NCBI GenBank assembly: GCA_025399215.1
Contig: MU621267.1
Span: 1 to 36,310, forward strand
Length of the DNA stretch: 36,310 nucleotides
Direction of reading: 5' to 3'
Source: Globomyces pollinis-pini
Taxonomy: Eukaryota; Chytridiomycota; Chytridiomycetes; Rhizophydiales; Globomycetaceae
The position numbers and the translations under genes were made by a program. The notes under the pieces are model-generated. The model ran no database searches. It had not been told where the DNA came from and worked only from the letters and a program-made list of their open reading frames with translations. Within the stretch, counting starts at the first letter, position 1, and every line of letters begins with the position of its first letter. This document shows, piece by piece, positions 23,422 to 34,294 of the stretch.

Positions 23422-26400
23422 ATGCAATCAACAACAAAACTAAAGAAACCAAACTTTGAGTAAAAGCTGATCGTGTCAATCTAATCATTTATTTAGCAAG
23501 AGTACTACAAATACTTCTTTGAAAAGTACAAGTGCAATGATGAAAAGTACTACAAATGCCATGTTAAAAAGTACAACTAATACAATGTTAACTGTACCCT
23601 CTGATGGAACAAATCAAAAATCACAAAACTATTTTAGAAAAACAAATCAGACAATGGATAAATCAGCAAATCAAATGCTTCCACTTGCAAGTGCTGAATC
23701 AAAATCAGGTGTGATCAAATCAAAAATGAATGTAGAAAATCGTAAAGAACGTTGGATAACAGTTCAACATGATGGTGAAGATGCAACACCACAAAATTTG
23801 GCTTTTGCTAAACATTCAAATTCTGATGGGACCACTTCATCTAATGATATGGCAGCCAATAGAGTGAAAGTATTTTCGTGTTTTTGATTTGATGTCCAGG
23901 AAACGGTTGCTGATTTATTGAACCATTTGGAGTTAATGGGAGGTGGTGGTACAATCGATATACATGCGGGTCAAAAGTCCATGACATTCACTAGTACTTC
24001 AAGTCAAGTCATGCATGAGTCCATTGGTGATCGATCAATTGACGTACACTCTCAATTTGAATCTAGTTCTGAAATCTCCAAGGGTAATTTAATCATTTCA
24101 CTAATAAACCAGATTTGGCACGAGAGAATAATTCAGCAGCACAATTACCAGGTTTATCACTAGAGAGAAAGCAAAAAGAAGTTGATCCATCAAAAATCTT
24201 TCAGATTGTTCTTCAAGAAACCGAAACTATGTTTTTACTATCTTTACCATCTATTTGCGTCTCAAGTGAGAGTATTGATGAATCTACAATAGTTAAGGCA
24301 CAGAATGCAAAATACAAAGAGGTAGTAAATCTAATGCTCAATCATAGCTTAAAAGCATTATTCCCAATAACGACAATTATGTATCCAAAGCCATTCAGAC
24401 ATTTGTTAATCCAAACAAAAATAAAGATATTCAGGCAACATCTCAAAAAAATGTTCATGCTGAAGTGATGGTAAACCAATGGGCAATCTATGATGCTTTC
24501 AATGAGCAAGGTACCAGACCAATTACATCAGAATCAGACAGGTATTTTTAGTTTATATTAATCAAATAGACCAAAAGTAGGAGATACTGAATTTGGTACT
24601 CTTGAAAAAGCAAAATCAATGATGATTGATGTTATTCCAGAGGAAGTGGCCGCATCTACATTTGTCCCAGAACCTGCATATGAGTCTGTAAGTGACAGTC
24701 GCAACTCGATCGGAAGAGGTGGAAGACCTTCAGTCACCACAGCAAGTAAAACTACTGTCAACCCACCACAAAATAACAATCCAACTACCCCAAGTGATAA
24801 TTTTGTTGACCCTAAACGACTTTTGGGACAGTTGAGTTTAGTTGAAAGAGCAGTGGTGGGAAATAATTATATGAAAAAATTGATTTCATTTCGTAATGTA
24901 CCTGATGATGGTGATAATGAAGAAAAACGATTATTGGCATTAGAACGACAAGCAAATGAACAAGAAGAGTCACACGAGTTGGAAAGTAACTTTCAAAATC
25001 ATGGTAATCATTAGTTTGATCTCATTAGTTGTAGATAAAGGTATACTACAAATCAATCTTAATTTGGTAAGACGATGAAAAGTTGGGCAATATGTCAGTC
25101 AATACTATTCCAACCTTGCAATTGCTTTGGGGTTATCGATGTGACTTGACAAGAGGTCGTCAAGTGACGTATCTATGCTGGAATAAACAAAACGAGGTAT
25201 CACAAGAGATTTTCCAACCATTAGGATATCTTGGCGGTCGCATATGGAGAATCTAGATTACAATCAAACGTTTCACCTGGTTTGATTTTATGTTGGTCTG
25301 CCAAAAATCCCGAAGTATGCTAATAGATTTAACCTTTTAGTGGCCAGATAAAATATATCCTGTCAATTCCCCTGTGACTGCTATTGATTTTTCAAAATCA
25401 AACCCAGGATTATTGGCAGTTGGTTTTCATGATGGAAGAGTAGCAATCTATGATGTTCGAAAACCTGATAAGAATTGTGTTTTGGATAGGTATTTGAAAA
25501 CCATATTGCTGACCTTTAAAAGTGAGAATAACGGAAAGCACAGAGATCCTGTGTGGGAATTGAAATGGGTGGAACGGGAAAGAGTAGCAGGAGATGAGCA
25601 ATCTCGTGGTGAAACATTAGTATCAGTTTCAACAGATGGCCGTGTAACCCAGTGGATGATTCGTAAAGGGCTAGAATACATGGGTAACAATATCTTCATT
25701 AATTGATAGATTTGATGTTATTGAAGAGAATTAGTAAACAAAAATCCAACGGAACGAAAGGAAACGTGAATGCCAATTCATTTATTGCACGACAAGCAGG
25801 AGGGTTATGTTTTGATTTCAATAGCAAAGATAGCAATACGTAAGTTTGATTTAAACATAATGTTCAAAGGTATATCGTCGGAACAGAAGATGGACAAATT
25901 CATCGATGTTCATGCTCCTATAATGAGCAATATTTGAACACATATTCTAGTCATACTGGTCCAATCAACAAAGTTAAATACTCTCCATTTGTACCTACCG
26001 TGTTCCTCTCTTGTTCTTCTGATTGGACCATTCGACTGTGGAATCAAGACTCAGAAGAGGAAGTATTTAAATTTCAATCAGGAAGGGTATTATTCTATAA
26101 TTAAATTTGCTAGGACACCATCAATGATATATCATGGTCACCATTATCTGCCACTTACTTTGGAACCGTATCATCTAATGGGAGGTTAGAGATTTGGGAT
26201 CTAGAATTCTCTGTGTAAGATGAATTACATACTAAATATTATAGATTAGATCCGATTATCAACCATAACGTACTTGACCGACAATTAACGGCAGTTGCAT
26301 TTGCATCACAATCACCTGTAGTCATCACAGGAGATGACTATGGAGCCGTTACTTTTTACAAACTATGCCGACAAACTCAACATTCGGATTCTCAAGATAC

Positions 26401-26539
26401 TTGCAGTGGGATAATAAGTCCATTTGCAAAGTCCCCCATCACTGATGAAGGAGCTCAACAATGGAGACTTGATCAGCAAAATATGCTACTATCCGTCATC
26501 CAATCTAAAGTAACCGGGATCCCTGTCCCTTCAGGATGA
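23422..26539 (+). CDS. DNAI4: Axonemal dynein intermediate chain DNAI4 (WDR78)
   Basis: Exons 23422-23459, 23497-23869, 23900-24083, 24113-24321, 24348-24541, 24570-25003, 25035-25040, 25072-25196, 25225-25314, 25341-25489, 25523-25683, 25710-25839, 25870-26086, 26114-26214 and 26245-26539 join to 901 codons plus TGA. The N-terminus carries an 8-residue repeat (KSTTNTML variants). The middle has the DNAI4-specific stretch ETETMFLLSLPSICVSSES, NDNYVSKAIQTFVNP and the WAIYDAFNE patch. The C-terminal half is a WD40 propeller: LLWGYRCDLTRGRQVTYLCW, DILAVAYGES, SPVTAIDFSKSNPGLLAVG, LSCSSDWTIRLWNQD and ATYFGTVSSNGRLEIWDLE. DNAI4 is part of inner-arm dynein f in the flagellar axoneme, so the organism makes motile flagella. 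The 6-nt seventh exon may instead be part of a tandem intron (see 25004-25071). Translation could alternatively start at 23537. Confidence 0.9.
25004..25071 (+). other. DNAI4 double intron: 6-nt microexon or zero-exon tandem
   Basis: Between FQNH and DDEKLGN lie 68 nt that can be read in two ways, both in phase. Reading one: 25004-25034 (31 nt) and 25041-25071 (31 nt) are separate introns around a 6-nt exon ATAAAG. Reading two: the first intron extends to the AAAG at 25040 and abuts the second directly as AG|GT with no exon. The protein differs by two residues. Confidence 0.6.
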
Positions 26540-26691
26540 TTACCTGCCATCACCGGATACAATAATAAAGTTAGTTTTAAAAACACGTTTAGTTCATAAA
26601 CAGCTTCGAACCAAATAGAAGTTTCCCATTTAAATATGTACATCGACGAACACAAAAATGTTCCCCTTTTTTCCCTGGTAAAGAGAGTAAA

Positions 26692-28245
26692 ATGACTAGA
26701 AATCTCATTGATTTACCAGAAGCAATTCAGTTTGAAATATCAGAATATTTAGGAACCAACGATGTGATTCTACTCTCAAGTGTATCAAAGAATCTTAAAA
26801 ATCTACGGATCTTTATCTTTACAAATCGACTCACTTTCAATATCAACAGATCATCAATGATTCAATTCAGAAATAGTATTTCAATTTCACAATTTCTTTT
26901 GGATTGTATCCAACGAGTATTTATACGAGGAACTAGAAATGTAAACAATAATCAATTGAATACCACTATAATTGAATTCTTAACAAACTTTATAAATTTG
27001 AAATCTTTGACTATTGAAAATATTCCAGTATCTGATCTATCACAATTATTACGACTTGAAAAATTGGTGATGCACTATGTAGTATATTCTTCAAACTTTC
27101 ACTTACCATCAAACTTGATCAACTTAACTGTATACAATTCGCTTTCTTTCGATGTATCTCAATTGGAACATTTACAACATCTTCAAATCTTGGAATTGTG
27201 TAGTGTATCAATGAGTGATTGTTCTACAATCTCGGATCTAAATCACTTGACTGAAATATCTTTAGATTCCACAAATTTAACGGACATCAATGGATTATCT
27301 AATCATATCAATCTACAAAAGTTGACATTATCCAATTGTGAAATCCATGATTTACATACATTTCAAACTCTTCTCAACCTTCGTGAATTATCTATATCTT
27401 TAACCAGCAACTTTGATATCAGTGTTTTGAAAGAGTTGAAGCATTTAAAGGTATTTAAATCCCTTCATTGCCCACTTTCAAATATAAATGATTTTTCTCA
27501 TTTGAAGACATTACAAGAACTATCATTACCAGGTTTAACCCTTTCTGATTTTGAATTCTTGGAATCATTAACAGAACTTCGAATTTTATACCTTGATGGT
27601 AATGATTTTGACAATATTCTTTTTCTATCAAAGTTGATTTATCTAAAGCAACTAGAACTTGGTAGTCCTAAAGTGACTGACATCAATGTATTGAAAAATC
27701 TCACCAATTTGGAATATCTCAAGCTAAGATCAAAAGTCATTTTGGATTTAACTCCACTTTTAGATTTAAAATTGAACTCAATTGATCTCTCATCTTGCTC
27801 TATTACAAACATATCTCTATTCAAAAAATTAGAAAATTTGACATTTCTAGATTTATCTTACAATCAAATTGTAGAAATCAAACCTCTTTCCAATTTAACA
27901 TTTCTTAAATTTCTAAATCTTTGTAAAAATCAAATATGTGATATAAACTGTTTAATCGACTTGATTCAATTGCAAGAACTTTATTTATCAGGAAATAATA
28001 TCACTGATATTTCATCATTAAAAAATATGTTGAAATTAAATAATCTTTGTTTGAATGATAATTCAATATCAGATCTATCATCTTTATCAACATTATTATC
28101 TTTAACGTTTCTTGATGTGACTAATAATCAAATTTATGATTTAACAAGTTTAGACTCTTTGATACATATTGAATTTTTTTATTATAATGGTAATCCGGTT
28201 GTAGGCCGGCTTCCATTATGGTATTCTGATTCGGATTGGGTATAA
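26692..28245 (+). CDS. Intronless F-box-like leucine-rich-repeat protein
   Basis: A single 517-codon frame from ATG at 26692 to TAA at 28243-28245 has no introns, unlike most neighbours. The N-terminal 45 residues (LPEAIQFEISEYLGTNDVILLSSVSKNLKNL) have the pattern of an F-box: Leu-Pro, Ile-xx-Tyr-Leu, then Val-Ser-Lys. The rest is about 17 leucine-rich repeats of the 21-22-residue SDS22/internalin type, such as LNNLCLNDNSISDLSSLSTL and LTFLDVTNNQIYDLTSL. Early repeats are degenerate and later ones near perfect, suggesting recent duplication at the 3' end. A short cap (NPVVGRLPLWYSDSDWV) ends the protein. F-box/LRR proteins are usually substrate receptors of SCF ubiquitin ligases; that role is inferred. 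Lack of introns plus internalin-like repeats is compatible with retroposition or horizontal origin, but AT-rich codon use matches the window. Confidence 0.85.
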   Translation: MTRNLIDLPEAIQFEISEYLGTNDVILLSSVSKNLKNLRIFIFTNRLTFNINRSSMIQFRNSISISQFLLDCIQRVFIRGTRNVNNNQLNTTIIEFLTNFINLKSLTIENIPVSDLSQLLRLEKLVMHYVVYSSNFHLPSNLINLTVYNSLSFDVSQLEHLQHLQILELCSVSMSDCSTISDLNHLTEISLDSTNLTDINGLSNHINLQKLTLSNCEIHDLHTFQTLLNLRELSISLTSNFDISVLKELKHLKVFKSLHCPLSNINDFSHLKTLQELSLPGLTLSDFEFLESLTELRILYLDGNDFDNILFLSKLIYLKQLELGSPKVTDINVLKNLTNLEYLKLRSKVILDLTPLLDLKLNSIDLSSCSITNISLFKKLENLTFLDLSYNQIVEIKPLSNLTFLKFLNLCKNQICDINCLIDLIQLQELYLSGNNITDISSLKNMLKLNNLCLNDNSISDLSSLSTLLSLTFLDVTNNQIYDLTSLDSLIHIEFFYYNGNPVVGRLPLWYSDSDWV

Positions 28246-28486
28246 CCTTTCGTTACCAACATTCATACGAGATATTTTTCAGGTTTGTGGTGTATGAAAT
28301 ATGGATCTGACAAAAGTGGAATACAAATGGGAAGTTTTATAGTTGTAATATATACGCTATTGTGATTATAATTTTTTGATAGATTCGTTTTGTCTCAGCA
28401 CAAGTTTGAATAAACAATAGGACAAAGTATGACTGATAGCGTATCGAATGTGAAGCATTACAAATCGAGAAAATTCCCTTTATTAA
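28246..28486. other. Short gap between convergent LRR and AAA ATPase genes
   Basis: The 241 nt contain no open frame of note. The two flanking genes converge here, so it should hold both transcript ends. No obvious terminator structure is visible. Confidence 0.3.
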
Positions 28487-30406
28487 CTACCACTTACTGG
28501 CCGATTCCATTTCCAAACGTCCCAAATTCGTAATAGCTACTGTTTCCTCCACACATTCTTGATCCAATGGTTTATTAGCATCCATAGCCAAAGCCAAAGC
28601 CAACCGAATAGAATTCTTAATTTGTCTACCATTTAGTTTATATTTACCAAGTCGTTCGAAATCCAAGGTAGTTTTGGCTATAGGTAATCGATCCGTCAAA
28701 TTTTTCCATACTTGTTGACGAGCTTTTTCATCCAAAAGTTCGTATTTCAAAGCAACAGTGACTCGACTTTCGAAAGCTGGATCAAATTCAGTGACACGAT
28801 TAGTAGTCAAGAACAGAATTCCTTGATGATATTCCAACAATCTTAACATGACACATACCATAGCGTTTCGTAATACATCTGATGTTGCACGTTTTTCCAA
28901 AAATACATCAGCTTCATCAATCAATGTTAAAGCGTTCCAACCAGAGCACAAATCAAGTATTTCACTAATTCGTTGTTCCATTGTTTCTGGGTCAGTTCCA
29001 AGTTCACCCATAGTAACGTAATAGAGTGGTCGATGAAGGACTTCGGCTACAGCTTCTGCAGTTAACGTTTTACCTACACCTGCAGGTCCATGCAGTAAGA
29101 AAATAGAACCTCCAGATTTACCTTCAATGATGTCTTCAAATTGTTCCCCTCCAAATCGGACCAATGCTTTAATTAGTTGTTTTCTCTTTGGATCAAGTAC
29201 CAATTCATCAAACGCATTGTCTTGAAATTGTATTTCACTTAATCCTACGACTAATGCATGACACCAGGTTTTAGAGGAGAAACTGAATCCAACTAAGGCT
29301 GGCCAAGTAATCGATAATAATTGTTTGGGGATTTCACGTAATGTAAAAATACTTTCGGGATCAGAAGTACCTTTCCCAGAACTCATTTGTTCTTTTTGAA
29401 AGCGTTTGTATCTGCCAATCATTTCAATCATTGCATAAGAGGGCTCATCTATACCTTGACTTGCATGATGACCCAAGTCACTACCTTTAAGTACGTCAAT
29501 AAGAATCCTCCCAGATGAATTTAAGGTATTTGATTTACCACCAGTGATTCCAGCTTTCTTTGTGTGATGTAAAAATACACAACCACTAGAATGATGTAAA
29601 TATTTTGGTTTTCCAACCCCTAATTCACTATATCTGATACCACTTTGAATGTACTTATCCAAAGTTGCATCAACAATGGGAACATAAAATAGATCTGCTA
29701 TTTTACGATTCGATTCACCCATCCAACGAGATAGTACCACTTCAAACTCTACTACACCAAAAGCAGATCCCAAAGTTGCGATAAATTGAAGTTCCAAATG
29801 ATAACTCTGTTCTAAACCAAACAAACTTCTCCTTTCTTGATAGTAGCTTTGAGAAACCCTGAAAGCTGCAGGGACACCAATAGCTGTCATACCTTGGACA
29901 ATCACACCAGGTTTATACAATTCTTGTAAACCATCAAACAAAATTGTTCCACTTTGAATACATGATTGATAAGATTCAATTTCCGTCTGGTGTAATTTCC
30001 TAACTTCTTCAATCAGACTGTCCAAACCAGGGGTGATGATTTTAGTCTTTGAATCTGGAACAACATGACCAAAAACACTGATAGTTTGCATCATCTGATA
30101 TCGAATATAACGATTGTAATACACATCTGTCGGATCATTTTGATCAATTCCAAAATTGTAATCGTTTGTTAATTTCTGAAATCGTTCTAATCTTCCTAGA
30201 ATATAATAAAGATACTTTGATTGAACAATCGAGGATTGTTTCATGCTTGTTAATGTACGAATGACCATGACTAAAGGAATTTGACCAGGGCCCAAGACTT
30301 GATTAGTTTGGAATTGGAAGTTGATTGCATCATCGTCAGGTACTTTGATTATTTTAAAGTATTCGTTAGGATTGAAAGTAGCATCCAGCTTTGGTAATTT
30401 CGACAT
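28487..30406 (-). CDS. AAA ATPase of the fungal type with a large N-terminal domain
   Basis: A single intronless frame of 639 codons starts at ATG 30406. Residues 1-420 form the N-terminal domain found with this ATPase in fungi (DUF7025-like), including PALVGFSFSSKTWCHALV. The AAA module follows: FDELVLDPKRKQLIKALV, Walker A GPAGVGKTLTAEAVAE at about 438, GELGTDPETMEQRISEILDL, Walker B ALTLIDEADVFLEKR at about 494, sensor 1 FLTTNRV, and the FDPAFESRV segment with the putative arginine finger. A helical lid with LNGRQIKNSIRLALALA (sensor 2 region) ends the domain. All catalytic residues are present, so it should hydrolyse ATP. It belongs to the Bcs1/ATAD3-related AAA clade by motif; its substrate is unknown. 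Such genes are often multicopy in fungi. It shares a 257-nt divergent promoter with the ORC1-like gene. Confidence 0.88.
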   Translation of the reverse strand: MSKLPKLDATFNPNEYFKIIKVPDDDAINFQFQTNQVLGPGQIPLVMVIRTLTSMKQSSIVQSKYLYYILGRLERFQKLTNDYNFGIDQNDPTDVYYNRYIRYQMMQTISVFGHVVPDSKTKIITPGLDSLIEEVRKLHQTEIESYQSCIQSGTILFDGLQELYKPGVIVQGMTAIGVPAAFRVSQSYYQERRSLFGLEQSYHLELQFIATLGSAFGVVEFEVVLSRWMGESNRKIADLFYVPIVDATLDKYIQSGIRYSELGVGKPKYLHHSSGCVFLHHTKKAGITGGKSNTLNSSGRILIDVLKGSDLGHHASQGIDEPSYAMIEMIGRYKRFQKEQMSSGKGTSDPESIFTLREIPKQLLSITWPALVGFSFSSKTWCHALVVGLSEIQFQDNAFDELVLDPKRKQLIKALVRFGGEQFEDIIEGKSGGSIFLLHGPAGVGKTLTAEAVAEVLHRPLYYVTMGELGTDPETMEQRISEILDLCSGWNALTLIDEADVFLEKRATSDVLRNAMVCVMLRLLEYHQGILFLTTNRVTEFDPAFESRVTVALKYELLDEKARQQVWKNLTDRLPIAKTTLDFERLGKYKLNGRQIKNSIRLALALAMDANKPLDQECVEETVAITNLGRLEMESASKW

Positions 30407-30663
30407 TTGAATTCTGGTAAATGAAATTCAATCAAATTTTCGCGTTTTGAAGAGAACCAGAAGTAGAAATAGTAGTTAACGAGAACAAAGGGAGTGTAAA
30501 TGTATAATCAATGTGAAAGAGTAAGATATATAAATGTTTAATAATGGTTTAGTAGAGTGAGATTTTAGTTACTGAACAACTGTAATGACCATTGATGACT
30601 ACTCATCAGATTCATGATACTCTTATCCTTGATACTGTTATCCATACTCTTATGTATATTTGA
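30407..30663. promoter_or_regulatory. Divergent promoter with repeated TTATC (GATA) elements
   Basis: The 257 nt separate the divergent AAA ATPase and ORC1-like starts. At 30617-30653 a motif of the form GATACTSTTATC occurs two and a half times with a 13-14 nt period (30617-30628, 30631-30642 and a partial copy at 30644-30653). Read on the other strand it contains GATAA cores, the site of fungal GATA factors. The cluster lies 10-50 nt upstream of the ORC1-like ATG. Function is inferred from repetition and position only. Confidence 0.35.
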
Positions 30664-33528
30664 ATGATAGTGTTAGATTCAATGAAATCCATTTTCAAGT
30701 TTTTATCCAATTTCTGGACTGAAATGGAAAATCAAACCAAAACAGAATTTGAATTCAACGGGGAAATTTATCCAATTGGAACCTGTGTATTCCTTAAACA
30801 ACCGAGGAATTATCATCACAAATACATCATCAAAGTATTACATATCTTGCATGAAGAGAATGTTATTTACCTGTCTGGTGTTCAATTGATTCAATTAAAT
30901 AATACGGTAATTCTGTATCATTTAATTACCTAGTTGGAATTGATTTATTCTCATAATGAAGTCTCCTTTAATCCTTATCATATCATCGGAATTTGTAAAG
31001 TACTATCAATCTGGGATTTTAATACATTACAACCTTCATTACAATCTAACACTTACTATTGTTCAAAAGCATATAATCTAGATAAATCAAAACTCTTGAA
31101 TTTTGATTGGGATCTTCAAATCGGTATTCTTTCAATTGATTTCTTATGATAGTCTCAGAACCAAAAGAATTTAATCCTAGTATGATAGTAGATGGTCTAA
31201 AGTACAGGATTGCTAAATGGAGAGTCTAAAAATCATAACAATTCTGATCAAGATGATTATAAATTGGAAAATGATATAGACTCAAATGAATATATATCTG
31301 ACTACAAACGGGATTTAAAACATGATTTAAAAGTACCCAAAAGCATACCCTCAAAGAGTTATTCAAAGATACAGAAACTAATATGCATTTCTTCACTTTT
31401 ACAACATTCCATGAACTCTAAATACTTTGTTGGAAGAACGAATCAAGTTTGTTCTATTGAAAAGTTTCTTTGGAATCATCTCGATAAACAGGTTGGAGGA
31501 GCATTATGTATTTATCATGAATCATATTAATTCATAGATGTATCTGGTGAAAATGGTAGTGGAAAGACAATGACGGTTAAATACGTCATCACCATATTAA
31601 AAGATATTGTTAATGAACAGGTAATTTAATAATCAGTTCATTACTTTAGTTTTTAACTCCATTTGAGTTTATTGAAATCAGTGGGTTAGATTTTTCAGAT
31701 CCGTATTGTTCATTGTACGAAAAACTAAATCCGGGGAAGAAAGTTACCAGATCTCAAGCGGAAACACTACTGGATGTCAGATTTACCACTCTCAGCACAT
31801 ATAGATTACCATTGATCCTTATGGTGGATGATTTGGAATCCATGTGTTTAAAGACCAAATCGCTTTTTTCTAAATTTGTAAATTGGTCTAAAAATTTCAA
31901 TTCAAAATTGATATTGGTGTTTATTGGTTGTGAAGAAAATTTACCCACAAAAGAGGAGTATTTAAGTATAAGGCAGAATCAATGTAATTATCATTGCTAA
32001 TGTATTAGATATAGAGAAAATCCATTTTGAGTCTTATACATTCAATGATTGGATACAAATAATTAATCATCGGTTGAACGGAAGTAATATCTTTGAGCCA
32101 CAAGCTATTGAATTTTGCTGTCGCAAATCTCGTTCGGAATCCAATGATATACAATTGTGTTTAAACATTCTACGGTATGGAACCTTGCTTTAATCTCTCT
32201 GGTTAGTTTAGCATTGAAACAGGTTGCACATAGCCATGAGGTAGAGACCAAAACAGTTACAATGAATGAGGTCGTCAAAGCTTTTAAAGCGTATGGAAAT
32301 GGGTCTATTGAATTGGATATAAACGAAAGAAAATTAGTATCGCCTCAAAAAACAACAAAGATAAAAACTCCAACGAAAATGAAAACTCCAATCAAATTTG
32401 CAACTTCTTCAAAATTTCGACATCAACTTAAAAGATCTAGCACGTTAATCCCTTCCTCACCAACTCGAAACCAAGATTCTAAAATTGTATCTGATAATTG
32501 TAAAGATATATTATTGAATCTGTTGAGCTATCGTCGAAAGTAAGTTGCTTGACAATTCATGGTAGTGGACAAGTCATTATTGAAGATATATTGACGACGA
32601 AATTAGATGGTAAATGTGATCGATTAGACTTTCAAAAGATTATGGTATAGTTCAATGCATCTAATTTTATAAGAAAAATGTCACTCTGTACAAATATAGT
32701 TCAATGGAACAATTTGCAAAAGATCTGAATGATTATCTAGATGTCTATGCAACTCATCCGAGTTGTGCGAACAGTGTTGTTTTGTTGAAGGTTAATTGAT
32801 TGAACTTACGTTTAGAATGTCTTTGGATTGTATATGAAAGAACTAGATAATTCTTCTTTATTGATCACTAACCCAGGAAAACTTGACGCACATCATTCAG
32901 ATCAAGATTTAAATCAACTTGCTGAATCAATATTCAAAGCAATAGAACAAAATCAATATGAATTGTTTACTGAATTATTCAATACAAAGATGATCAACCA
33001 ACTTTATCCTGCCAATGTAAACTTATTTCAAATTCAATTCAATTGGAGTTTCCTTCACTGTGCTAGTTATTTTGGAAAAAAGAAAATCATCATGTTTTTG
33101 ATGAGACATGGATTTGATATTCATCTTAAAGATACATGGTTGGAAAGGGTAAAAAGTTAACTATAATTTAAATTAGACTGCTTTAGCTTGGACGGTTGTT
33201 GGGCAACATCCGAATACATGTCGGTTATTAATTGAAAATTATGATGCTGATATTAATATTGTTGACCTTTTAAATCGAAAACCTGCTGATCTAATACCAC
33301 CTAAACAACATTCTCGTTGGTGTCATATTTTCATCAAGGTACCTATCTCAATTTTTTTTTGATTTATTTTAGCCATCACATATATTGACAACTCCAATTA
33401 AAAAGAAACGTAAGATATCCCGTCATTTTACATCTTATTCTACTGATACCAATTTGAATGGATCAGCAGGAATCTCCACCAATCTGTTCTTTTCACCACC
33501 CACCACTCCAAAGTCAAGTTTATTTTAA
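30664..33528 (+). CDS. ORC1: ORC1-like origin recognition subunit with eroded ATPase and ankyrin repeats
   Basis: Thirteen exons (30664-30906, 30934-31123, 31153-31179, 31208-31507, 31538-31620, 31650-31983, 32009-32174, 32207-32539, 32566-32644, 32674-32790, 32816-33148, 33177-33338, 33373-33528) join to 840 codons plus TAA. Residues 20-150 resemble the BAH domain of ORC1. The AAA+ module follows: GGALYVSGENGSGKTMTVKYV (Walker A Lys263), FEFIEISGLDFSDPY, LILMVDDLESM (Walker B, DD for DE), LPTKEEYLSIRQNQY where ORC1 has LPERVxSRVxSRLG, and FEPQAIEFCCRKS. Sensor 1 Asn, the arginine finger and the sensor 2 GDARR are all replaced. A winged-helix-like part with SYRRNGQVIIEDI comes next, then two ankyrin repeats (about 700-770; FLHCASYFGKKKIIMFLMRHG, TALAWTVVGQHPNTCRLLIE) and an NLS (KKKRK, 799-803). 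Normal ORC1 lacks ankyrin repeats. A stop in the 25-nt intron 32791-32815 could instead end ORC1 and start a second gene at 32834. Confidence 0.82.
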
Positions 33529-33609
33529 TTGTTTTTTTTGGTTACGTTATAATATACAAGTAGTACAGATAGAGTGATCAAAAGCTATTTTGATAACATC
33601 TACTATATT

Positions 33610-33894
33610 TTACACATTTTGCACCATTGCTGGCTGAATTTGAGTAGTTTCACCTAGATACATTATTTTTAAATAACTGTTATCTAGGTACCAACTGATA
33701 ATTAAATTATTCCGACTCCAGGAAAAAATCCCCCAAAAACAAACAGATAAAAAACGCATCCCATATAGATTGTCAAACAGACTAACTCTATTTACATGAA
33801 TGGATCGATTCAAAAGGAAACGAGATAAAAATTCTGCATTATCTACTAAAGTAACACCAAACTGTCTCTCAACGTATTTATTTGATATGATGAA
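33610..33894 (-). CDS. Possible exon or small gene, unknown product
   Basis: The minus strand is open for 94 codons before a TAA at 33610-33612 and lacks an initiating ATG at its 5' end, where an in-frame TGA lies at 33895-33897. The first half reads like real protein: KYVERQFGVTLVDNAEFLSR, FLLNRSIHVNRVSLFDNLYG. The end reads WYLDNSYLKIMYLGETTQIQ. The part between is T-rich and may be an intron, though no donor/acceptor pair of normal size fits cleanly. I do not recognise a family. It could be the last exon(s) of a gene starting around 33950-34100, or a decaying gene. Confidence 0.35.
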   Translation of the reverse strand, partial: FIISNKYVERQFGVTLVDNAEFLSRFLLNRSIHVNRVSLFDNLYGMRFLSVCFWGIFSWSRNNLIISWYLDNSYLKIMYLGETTQIQPAMVQNV

Positions 33895-34294
33895 TCAGAT
33901 GTGTGTTTCTTAGATAATAGTTGGACTCTTTTCAGATATGATCGCGTCCGTAAAAGTTATTTTCAAAGTTTTATTTAATATTTATAGTTATACAAGATGA
34001 ATGAAGGTTAATCAGAATAATTTAAGAACATCTCAGTTACCTTTTGTACTTTTGACCGTTTCCAGAAGGTCAGATGTGATGACAAAACGGACAATGCATG
34101 ACCAACGAAAAAACATGACGCAATTTAACAATACACTATTGAAAACAGGATTTCTACTAAAGTGTTACTGATTGCCATCCCGATATAACTGATTGCTGTG
34201 ATTGTGTACAACACAATGCAACATTGAGCCAGACAGTTACAAAGAGAATTAGCCTATTTGGTGATTTGTGGGCTGTAAAAGCCACAATCCATGG

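Noticed and set aside
25490..25522. Coding reading of the in-frame 33 nt in DNAI4 (YLKTILLTFK).
   Set aside because: GTATTT...AAAAG fits an intron, and the WD40 blade is continuous without it (VLDS|ENNG).
32791..32815. Splitting the ORC1-like model into two genes at the TGA in this segment.
   Set aside because: Not excluded, but the 25-nt GT...AG segment has normal intron size, keeps phase, and the alternative would leave only about 35 nt between genes; kept as a stated alternative.
33652..33689. 9-bp inverted repeat ACCTAGATA/TATCTAGGT as a transposon end or terminator.
   Set aside because: Too short, isolated, no flanking duplication or transposase; probably chance in AT-rich DNA.
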